A stretch of DNA of 64,000 nucleotides from assembly GCA_037179515.1 (NCBI GenBank), contig JAXCGZ010019281.1, positions 1-64,000 of the forward strand, given 5' to 3'. This document shows positions 55,536 to 64,000 of the stretch, in pieces. This DNA comes from Halocaridina rubra. Lineage: Eukaryota; Arthropoda; Malacostraca; Decapoda; Atyidae. Numbering within the stretch: position 1 is the stretch's first letter; each line of letters begins with the position of its first letter. Under the pieces are notes generated by a model. The model ran no database searches, had not been told where the DNA came from, and saw only the letters and a program-made list of their open reading frames with translations. The translations under genes and the position numbers were made by a program.

Positions 55536-55566
<31 letters not shown>

Positions 55567-55620
55567 ACGAGGTTCAACGTGTTTATCCATTTCTGAATTC
55601 TCTCCATATTTTGGATCAAA

Positions 55621-58600
55621 ATGGGGATCCCAGAAAAAGTTTTGAAGAGGAAAATGAAGAAAGCTAATAAGCTTAAGATGCTAGAAGCTAGGAAAAAGGC
55701 CAGCGCGGAAAGTCAAGAGCAGAAAACAGGTGAAAATAGTCTCCATTAGTTTACAGTTTTGCCAGGCATACACTTAGTGTGTTTGTGAATATTTATATGT
55801 ATGTAACACTAGTTGATCATACGGGTATTTCGTTAATATATACTTACCCGTCAATATAGTTTCTTGTACGAGTATTTCGTGAATATTAACGTACCTGTAA
55901 TTGTTGTACATTGTACGCTTATTTCATGAATATTTTCGTATCCGTAAAAAGAGCTGATTGTACGAGTATTTCGTGAATATTTACGTTCCAGTACTTATTG
56001 TACTCCACGAATATTTTCATACATGAAGTAATGGTTCATTGTACGAGTGTTTCGGGAATATTTACGTACCTGTGGTTACGAATATTTCATGAATGTATTT
56101 CGTACCAGTAATAATAGTTCATTGTACGAATTTTACGTGAATAAAGTAATAGGTCATTTTACTAGTGTTTCGTGGATATTTACATATGCATAAAAATTAT
56201 ACACTATGAGTATATCGTGAATACTTACCTTTAAAAAGAGCTCATTATACTTGTATATACCTACCTACGTTCAGTAATGGTTCATGTTTGCCAAACTAGG
56301 TTCTTTTGGGTTTTGTGACTAATTTTGGAAGTGGTCGGTAGTAGTTTTTAGTCTTGAAACAAAAACAAAAAAAATATTCAAGCAAGGGCTATGGACATCG
56401 CTCTAGTGGGGGTACAGGAGCTACACTTATGAAAGTTATACTGGATATCTTTGGGCTTGTCTAAGATAAACCTGTTGATGCCCACCTTAAGGTCTTTCAC
56501 ATTTAAATATATCAATTCTGGTAGTAGTATTGGTAACTGTAAGGTAGCTACTATTGCGAAATATGTAGCATTTTTCCAAGTTATATTTCTGGTGTTCCCA
56601 GTTCCTGTCTAGTCTAGATTTGGAAGGATTCAGGATGGCGTATTGACTACACTGTGTGGTAGCTGGTTCCGGTCATTAATCTCTCTGCATGAAGGTACCC
56701 TGTCGTAAAGAAGTCCTGCATATTGTTTTTGTTAGTTTGAAGTTGTGTGCCCTTGTCTCTTTCCTGTGAAGCAGCTAATTTCAGAAGAGAGTCTCCAGGT
56801 ATATCAATTTCACCATTGGAGATTTTGCAATGTAAAATCATACCGCCTCTCCTTCTCCGGTGATACAGACTGGGTAAATTGAGGTACCTGAGTTTTTCAT
56901 TACATGAGCAGTCCCTCAGTTAGGCACTATTTTGGTCGCACGCTGCCGGGTTCTTTCTAAGAGGTCAGCATCACATTTCTTGAAGGGAATTCAGACTGCA
57001 TTACAGTATTCCAAATGACTGAATAAGGGCTCTGTAGAAATGGGAAAAGATTTTCTCATCTATAAGTATAATGACCTGTGGACTAGTCCAAAGATCCTAT
57101 TGGCCTAGGTAGAAGCTTAAGCAATATGATTGCTAAACTTAAGGTCTGATGTGAAAATCACTCCTAAGACCTTCTTTTCCTTGGTAGTAGCTAGTTTGAT
57201 GTTATAGCCTTCCCAGTCCATTGTGTAATCATGCTCAGGATTGCTTCTTCCTATGTGCTTAACCTTGCACTTCTATGTATTGAATGTCAACTGCCGGTTA
57301 TACAACCATTTTAATAGCATGGTCATATCTCTTTTGGTCTGATTCAGAAGTAATAGGTCCATAGATTTTGGTGTCATCAGCAAATAGTTTTTTTTATTAT
57401 TATTATTAAACTGCCCTCATATATAAAGGCCTGGGCACGAAGAAAACATTAAGACAAAGGAAAAAAAAAAGGTTACGGACAAGGCAGGGATGAGGTAATG
57501 ATACACAAAAGAAAAGGACAGAGTGAAAGAATAGAGTACTTAGGACCTAGAGATATTGCAGGATTAGGCCCTGAGATTTTGATAGATCTGCTTTTTGAAA
57601 GAAGATAGGTTATAAGAATTAGGAAAAACGGAGGAAGAGAGTTCCAGAATCTGGAGGCACATGCGAAGAAGCAGTCGCTGCACCGACCAAGCCGCAAGCT
57701 ACAAATCTACACACAGTATTTGTTAGAGGAGGCTGCTTTTCGAGTGTTACACGGCCTCAGCAGTGAGGGAGGGATGCAACTTGCCAACTCATGGAAGTGG
57801 TAGCGATAGAAAAGAAAAAGGGATGATACCTTACAGCAAAGACTAGAAGTAAAAGAAGGTCACTAATGAGTCAGACTGCCTTAGATTCAACCCTATCAAG
57901 GAGATAAGTATATGAAGAAGTACCCCAGATGTGCAAGCAGTATTCTAAGCAGAGAGAGCTAAGACCTTCGTAAATTTTAAGTAACTGTAAGGAGGAAAGA
58001 AATTATGAAAACGAAACAGAACCCTCAAGTTTATGGATTCGGATTTAGAAATTTGGTTTATGTGATTCCTCCAAGACAAGTTAGAGGTTATATGAATTCC
58101 TAATATGTTGATAGAATTAAGAGGACAAATTTCGTAAGTCTCGAAGACAATAGGGCTATTAGGAGGAGAAGAAGATAAAGAGATAGCCAGAAACTGTCTT
58201 TGAGGCATTAAATTTAACTAAATTTTGGGTGCCCCACTCAGATACCCTCTACAAATCGGAGTTGAGTGTAGAAGAAAGAGTTATACCGTAATAATTATTG
58301 TATGACATTTCTTAATTATACTAAGAGATTATTTTATTAAATAGTATATATTACTTATTTCAAATATCATATCTCTCAAATATGTTAGATAATGCATGTG
58401 TTAACTAAATATATGTGCTGTAAAATATATATACTGTACCTTTTAGAGTATAAAATCTCATAGAATATATTGTATTGACTTTCATGCTCTTCAACAGAAA
58501 CCTTACCGGAGGATGAAACAGAATGGCTCATTCATGATCATCCAGTTTTGGGAAAGAGACAAGCAGCAGAAACAGAGGAACCATCCAAGAAGAAAAGTAA

Positions 58601-61600
58601 GAATGATCACATATCTTTTTCCTTTATAGTTTAGCTGATTTTACTCAGAGTACTGTAGAAAAGATATGGAGACGATGGTAGTTGCTTCTTTACAACAAAT
58701 ACCTCTCTTCTCTGTTGGATTAGATGGCTAAGTTAGTTCTGAGTTTAATTTGTACTTCAAGAATGCTAAGCCTTTCACTAAGCATTATGATATTTAGAGG
58801 ATATGGTGTATTTTTCGTAATAGTTTTTACACTGTGATTCCATAGTAACAAACTGCTTTTATAGGCATTAAATATAAGTTGGTTTTACGGTATTTTCAAT
58901 ATAATAATATACTTTAAAGAGCACTTTACCTAAAGCAGATATAAAGTAAATATGTATTTGCTTATTCAGGAAGGTGTGTGTTTTGACTCATGCACCCCTT
59001 TACAAAGGAGGATAGCATATATTGTATATGTATATTTCATTGATACTTAGAAGCTGTATTTATGTAATAACTTCTTTACGTAGAGTGTGCACTCTTTTGC
59101 ACTTCTTTGTCAATATATTTTTAAAATCAGATTCATTAGAGGTAATGCATACACTTATAAGTCTTAATGCAATTTTGTTGGACATTATTCCTTTCAGAGA
59201 AAAAGAAATGCAAAGAAATAGAAAAAGCTCTTGATGAAGGTGCTAATAATGAACCTGAAAGGGAAGAAAAAGGCAGTAAGAAGAAAAAGAAAACCAAAGA
59301 TGATGATGAAAAGACTAAAGACGTCAGTATCTCACAGACGGATTCTAAGCCTATATCCACAGACAAAGAGTATACTGAAGATGAAGAGACAGGCTATGAG
59401 AGTGAAGATAAAAAGTCAAATCAAACTAGGGATGAGAAGAATTTGGTCACAGCCACTTTGGGTTTCAACGCAACCACGACTCGTTCCTTTGACAGCTTGC
59501 AAGGCGCTGTGTCTGAGGCAACTCTGAAAGCTGTGGAGAATATGGGTTTCAAGGAGATGACGGAAATCCAGGCTAAAGCCATTCCCCCTCTCCTAGAAGG
59601 AAAGGATTTGCGAGGTACTGCTAAAACTGGCGCTGGAAAAACCTTGGCATTTGTTATCCCTGCTGTAGAACTTCTTTCCAAACTACAGTTCAAGCCCAGA
59701 AATGGTGAGATATTTAAAACTGTCTATGATATTTGTATAGTTGTATAAAGTTATTGTTCATAATATTTTAGTCTTTTTTTACTGCAAATCAAACGGAATG
59801 AGGAAGTATGGGGAAGAATGTTAAAAATCTGTTGCCTCAATCTGGTTCTCTGCATTTATGGCCCTACATCCTCAGGAGACTACTGTATCTCCTAATAGAA
59901 AAAATCTTTCTTTCTAGGCACTGGAATCATCATCATCTCCCCCACAAGAGAATTGTCCATGCAGACTTTTAGCGTACTTAGTGAAGTAATGCAGGGAAGA
60001 TCCCAGACATATGGCCTTATCATGGGAGGTGCTGATAGGAGAGCTGAAGCTGAAAAATTAAGTAGAGGTAAGAGTAGGAAGGTACCTCTGGCATTGGCTT
60101 GACAATATTTGGAGGGTGCTGTAGATCAGTGGTAGAGTGCGCAAATCGGGAAGCGACCATGGATTTGAGCCCACCGTGTAGCTTTAGGTAGGGCATCCAG
60201 CTTTAATTCCCCTTATTGGCTCCAGTAAGTCTGTGCTCATTCCCATTCATGAGGAATACTGAGATATAAAAGGGTGCATGGCATGCCATTTCCAGACTCT
60301 CATCATTATATTCATTTTTGACTATGATCTCTTTTTTATTGCAGGTATCAATGCATTAGTGGCCACACCAGGGCGACTTTTGGATCATTTGCAACACACA
60401 TCCAATTTCATATACAAAAATGTCGTTTGCCTCGTTATTGATGAAGCTGATAGAATATTTGAAGTTGGTTTTGAAGAAGAAATGAAACAGATTCTGAAAT
60501 TACTTCCAAGTAAGTGATACATTGAAAACTATTTGTTGCTATAAGTAAAAGTTGTAAAATTCGACTAAATGGAATAGTGAGGGGACTGGCAATCCCCTCT
60601 GCTGTATATCCTACTATAAAGAGTCAAGGTTTTTGTTTTGACACAGCCACATATCATAGTGAGGATTATGGCTTTTGTACTGATAGACAATTAATACTCA
60701 CTGCAGGCTTGATAAAGACATAATTGGTCATATTGCTAGTATGCAGTATATAACTAAGACAACGACGTAGCAGTACATAACAAGGATTATTGTAAAAATG
60801 CTCTTGAGTTCCTATAAACCTATGTATATTATGAAGCAAAGAAGATGTGAGGAGCAGATGAGGTCCCTATTTAGTTGTAAAACTTGGTTTGGAGAAACAG
60901 TGTTATATATTCAGTTTGACTTGTTTTGGAATGCCAATGATACATACAGTATTCAGAATTGAAGCAGAAAAGGCCCATTACATAAAACAAAATAAAAAGA
61001 TGTACTTTTTATTTATTTAGGCACAAATGATACAAATCAGTGCTATTAAAGTTTTATATATTTCGTATTAGCTTGTTATCAGGAAATGAAGTGTATTTAA
61101 GTTTTTGTGATATGAATTGGACTAGTGTTTCAGATATATTTAACTATTTGGCCTCTCATTCAGTTTGAATATCAGTAGACCGTTGTATATCATTAATACT
61201 GTATTGTTGAAACTTAAGCCATTATTAATATAATACAATCTCTGTCCCCCCTGGGTAGGGGCAAGGATTCATATTCTGTGTTCCTCTGCGTGTCATAAAA
61301 GTTAAATAACTGGGATGGAGCGATGGGATGGGTATCCCCTACTATGTATTTTCCTCCCATAAACAGTCAAGATTTTTCCTGAACTCAGCCAACCCCCTGA
61401 TAAGGAGGATTATTTGGTTTTACATATTTATAGATTCTTTCAGGTAGGCATAGTATTAATATAACATTATATTGCATAGAGAATTAACACACATATATGT
61501 GACTTCTTCCTTTATATTTTCAAATGATGTGACCCTTTCACAGAACTACACCATTGAGTTCTCGCATTATGTATTGACTATTACTTAATGATGTTACCTT

Positions 61601-62077
61601 TTCACAGAACTGTGTCATTGAGTTCTCATATTATATTTTAAATATTACTCAAGGATGTTACCTTTTCACAGAGCGAAGGCAGACTATGTTGTTCAGTGCA
61701 ACCAAAGATAATAAAACAAATGAACTGGCCAAATTGGCCCTCAATACAGAACCCATGGATGTAGATGTTGATGCTGATAAAGACTTGGCTACAGTTGAAG
61801 GCCTCGAACAGGGTAAATGCTGTATAGTTTTCAAGTGTTTTTGATGTACTATGTGAGATGAAGCAGTGGAAGTAAACCAGCTATGGTTATCAGGCCTCAT
61901 GGCACAAGATCCTTTCCCACTTACCCTATGGATGACTCAATCAGTGTTATGGGAGGGGAATTGTGACAATCCTTTATCCCCAAGGAGTTAAAAAGAGTGA
62001 TAGAGGGCTATTACTTTCTGGTGAACGTGTGTGCATTGAACAAGCCACCCCCTGTATGTAGGATTGTATCTATCCAT

Positions 62078-62165
<88 letters not shown>

Positions 62166-64000
62166 TGTGTGTGTGTGTGTCTTTGATAAATGATGGATAC
62201 TATGTAAAGCAATCATATTTAACCAAGTCAAGTAAACTTTAGTTCTATAGGGATTGCAATGCTGATGAATCATAAGCATTAATTTTTTTTCATCAGATTT
62301 TTTTTATAGAATGAGCTTATTACAGTCTTATCTCAGATGGGAAGAGAAAACGATTCCACTCAAAATTTTCCAGAGTTTTGTAGGAAGTGGCTGAAAGGAT
62401 TGGTGGACTTAAGGTTGATCAGCTCTTCTTCCAATAATGACCCTCCTTGGCATAAAACACCTAGTGTACTATTAATAGAGAGTGAATGCATTAGGTTATC
62501 AGTGTTTTGTTTACAGTTTATCCTCCTTATTAGATTTCTAGAGAAAAGGAAAATAAGCACTGTTTTATGTGTCACAATTAGTCCCCATTCGAATGGGGTT
62601 GGATACAGACATGTTGGAGCCACAAGGGGATTAAGGGTGGATCCCCCTAGTGCCCCACAGAAGGAGCAAGCTCGCACTAGTTGCCTCCTGACTCATGCAC
62701 TCTACCACTGAACTTTCGCAGCCCCCTCTTGGAATTACAGTATATATGAAAGAAATGTGTATGAGATTATGTACTCTTATAATCTTAATGAGAATAGGGT
62801 GGAGGAGTATGCAGGCATCAAAATTGATATGGTAACATTCTGTGCAAGAAAAAAAAATTTATATAGAGCAAAGTAATCCCCTTATTGTTTTCTTTTTTTG
62901 ATGTCGGCTACCCCCCAATTAAAGAGGGAAACAGCCAAGGTAGATAGATAGATAGATATTTAATTTTTATAAGTGTGACACCATTACAGGCAAGAAAATT
63001 GTTCTCATCAATAATAGCCAGGGCACGATGAAAACACTAAGACAAAGAAAAAGTAAAAGGTTAAGGGCAAGACAGAGATGAAGCAATAGCACACAATAGG
63101 AAAAGGACAGGCTGTAAGAATAATTGAAGTACTGAGAACCAAGAGTTTTTTTTTTTCTTTTTTTTTTTTTATTTATTTATTTTTCTTTTTTAAGCTTATA
63201 TGTATAGCTCATTCTTATGAAGTTTCTCTCTTTCAGCCTACCTGGTTTGCCCTGCAGAGAAAAGATTCTTGGTGCTCTATACATTCTTGAAGAAGAACAG
63301 GAAGAAGAAAGTGATGGTATTTTTCAGCTCTTGTATGGCTGTCAAATTCTATAATGAACTGCTTAATTACATTGATCTGCCTGTCATGTGTATTCACGTA
63401 AGTATCTTTTTTTAAATGTTAATTAACTGTATTTGGTAAAACTGTTGCTGATTTTGTCAACAGACTTAGTAAGTATATTGCTTGCAGACTTAAATGATAT
63501 CTGTAAATTTATCCATTCTGAAGAAAATGCCATCTGAGACTTAAGGTTGATAGGTACTGTACTTGGAATATAGCTAAAAATATGTCTGTTGGATACAGTT
63601 GTAGAGCTGCATGGGTATACTATAGATTGTTTCAGCATAAATAAAATAGTACTCCATATATCTTTGAAATATTAAGGGAAGGCTTTAAAGTAAAATGGAA
63701 GGCAATTTATTATGGAAGATAATCTTTTTGGAAAACATAGCTACTTGCTAGGAACTTAGAACAGTGTCCCTGATCTTGAGCTCTTGCGATTTGGTAAGAG
63801 TAATTTTTGAGGATTTTTTTGTTTTTTGTTTTCAGCAAAATGCATCTTGTATGCCGTAAAATATAATTATTTTAATATTCTCTCAGGGTAAGCAGAAGCA
63901 AGTGAAACGAACCAACAGCTTTTATCAGTTTTGCAATGCCGAGTCTGGTATCCTCTTGTGCACAGATGTTGCTGCTCGTGGTTGGGACATTCCTGCTGTC
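55621..64000 (+). CDS. DDX18: DDX18-type ATP-dependent RNA helicase, exons 1-8, 3' end beyond window
   Basis: Exons 55621-55729, 58498-58596, 59198-59704, 59918-60067, 60345-60509, 61672-61812, 63237-63397 and 63887-64000 (open) give 482 codons. All seven introns are GT-AG; introns 1-6 are phase 1 and intron 7 is phase 0. DDX18/Has1 helicases act in the nucleolus on pre-60S ribosome assembly. The N-terminus (1-160) is Lys/Glu-rich, as in nucleolar family members. Helicase motifs are in order: Q motif ending TEIQ (Q194), Walker A AKTGAGKT (211-218), SPTREL, TPGR (296-299), DEAD (321-324), SAT (352-354), and motif V (DVAARG) at the window edge. The strings [15 protein letters not shown] and GKQKQ are typical of DDX18. 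The usual RGLDIP reads RGWDIP here (W477). The start ATG lies in AAAATGG context after an (AT)n tract at 55536-55564. Motif VI and the C-terminal domain lie outside the window. Confidence 0.95.
55808..56270. repeat. ~47-bp degenerate minisatellite in DDX18 intron 1
   Basis: About ten imperfect units around TTCATTGTACGAGTATTTCG, then TGAATATTTACGTACCTG. It begins about 80 bases after exon 1. Confidence 0.75.
56500..57390 (-). mobile_element. LINE6 RT fragment in DDX18 intron 1
   Basis: The minus-strand reading, with frameshifts, gives [40 protein letters not shown] and HLEYCNAV. The readable stretch at 56841-56647 includes [20 protein letters not shown]. This is the palm-to-C-terminus part of a CR1/L2-type RT distinct from LINE1. 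It is cut at FADD by the LINE2 fragment and heavily mutated. Confidence 0.75.
57391..58286 (-). mobile_element. LINE2 3' fragment in DDX18 intron 1
   Basis: Minus copy of the LINE2 C-terminal ORF region and part of the 3' UTR, ending on plus at a T-rich (TTA)n stretch at 57391-57408. It keeps EWGTQNLV intact, where the full-length copy has a stop. It is inserted directly after the FADD codons of LINE6. Confidence 0.8.
60118..60256 (+). mobile_element. SINE3 in DDX18 intron 4
   Basis: GATCAGTGGTAGAGTGCGC (A-box region), CATGGATTTGAGCCCACCG (B-box region), TAGGGCATCCAGCTTTAATT and CAGTAAGTCTGTGCTCATTC. Sense to the gene, between exons 4 and 5. Confidence 0.75.
61480..61671 (+). repeat. 64-bp tandem triplication repeating the DDX18 exon 6 splice acceptor
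   Basis: ACCCTTTCACAG, ACCTTTTCACAG and ACCTTTTCACAG end at 61543, 61607 and 61671, exactly 64 bases apart, each preceded by similar A/T-rich sequence with GATGT. Only the last is followed by the conserved coding sequence ([10 protein letters not shown]). The first two are followed by GAACTACACCATTGAG-like text. Confidence 0.85.
61886..62060. repeat. R5 single-arm copy in DDX18 intron 6
   Basis: CCACTTACCCTATGGATGAC, TTTATCCCCAAGGAGTTAAA and AGAGTGATAGAGGGC follow the same order as 10215-10335. It begins about 75 bases after exon 6. Confidence 0.6.
62083..62163. repeat. (AT)n microsatellite in DDX18 intron 6
   Basis: About 40 units, followed by a short (GT)n. Confidence 0.97.
62575..62725 (-). 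mobile_element. SINE3 in DDX18 intron 6
   Basis: TAGTCCCCATTCGAATGGGG, GACATGTTGGAGCCACAAGG, then the complement of a tRNA head with CTCTACCACTGAACTTTCGC at its end. Antisense to the gene. Confidence 0.75.
62970..63146 (-). mobile_element. LINE2 3' UTR fragment in DDX18 intron 6
   Basis: Plus text AAGTGTGACACCATTACAGG, AGCCAGGGCACGATG and AAGACAAAGAAAAAG matches the complement of the LINE2 3' end. It lies about 90 bases before exon 7. Confidence 0.7.

Noticed and set aside
62337..62711. 124-codon open frame in DDX18 intron 6
   Set aside because: The last third reads through a SINE3 and the first part has no recognisable domain; the exons on both sides splice cleanly without it.

Overview
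The window is nuclear DNA of an arthropod, most likely a decapod crustacean. The evidence is two spliced metazoan genes with GT-AG introns, a very high load of long microsatellites ((AT)n, (TTA)n, (GA)n, (GT)n, (GATA)n; by my rough sum at least 3 kb), many tRNA-derived SINEs and several LINE families, and AACCT/TTAGG-type pentamers of the arthropod telomere kind. The species was not determined.

Genes. (1) 8913-17256, minus strand: a complete seven-exon alkylglycerol monooxygenase (AGMO/TMEM195-like) gene whose spliced product is 440 aa with all three histidine boxes. Its introns hold a 58-bp minisatellite, a SINE dimer, a ~500-bp palindrome set between two (AT)n tracts, and LINE fragments. 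(2) 55621-64000, plus strand: the first eight exons (482 codons) of a DDX18-type nucleolar DEAD-box helicase gene, cut by the window end. Its introns hold a ~47-bp minisatellite, LINE and SINE fragments, and a 64-bp tandem triplication that repeats the exon 6 splice acceptor. No host gene was found in the ~38 kb between the two, nor in 1-8900.

Mobile DNA. LINE1 is a CR1-like two-ORF element. One copy (about 40774-44920, plus) has uninterrupted ORF1 and ORF2. It sits inside an older full-length copy of the same family, split at the ORF1/ORF2 junction (39311-40773 plus 44921-47612). Two more nearly identical minus copies lie at 27473-30561 and 31376-34590, and degraded copies at 3249-4236, 5818-8210, 47645-49083 and 49084-53762. 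LINE2 is a single-ORF endonuclease/RT element with a poly-A tail (49182-52642, minus). At least six ~290-bp elements elsewhere join the LINE2 5' UTR directly to the LINE2 3' tail, so they look like internally deleted non-autonomous derivatives. LINE4 (25608-27472 and fragments), LINE5 (6895-7850) and LINE6 (56500-57390) are further RT-bearing fragments. Three tRNA-derived SINE families (SINE1, SINE2, SINE3), fold-back elements and a MITE with an 8-bp target duplication complete the picture. Family names (LINE1, SINE1 and so on) are local labels, not database names.

Layout: 1-5.8 kb, repeats, MITE, SINE1 and SSRs; 5.8-8.2 kb, nested LINE1/LINE5/SINE2; 8.9-17.3 kb, AGMO; 17.3-25.3 kb, SSRs, SINEs and LINE2-derived short elements; 25.3-34.6 kb, LINE4 and LINE1 copies; 34.6-39.3 kb, short elements and a diverged duplicate of the first 1.5 kb; 39.3-53.8 kb, LINE cluster; 53.8-55.6 kb, SINEs; 55.6-64 kb, DDX18. 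All alignments were done by eye, so percentages are not given and boundaries of degraded repeats may be off by tens of bases.
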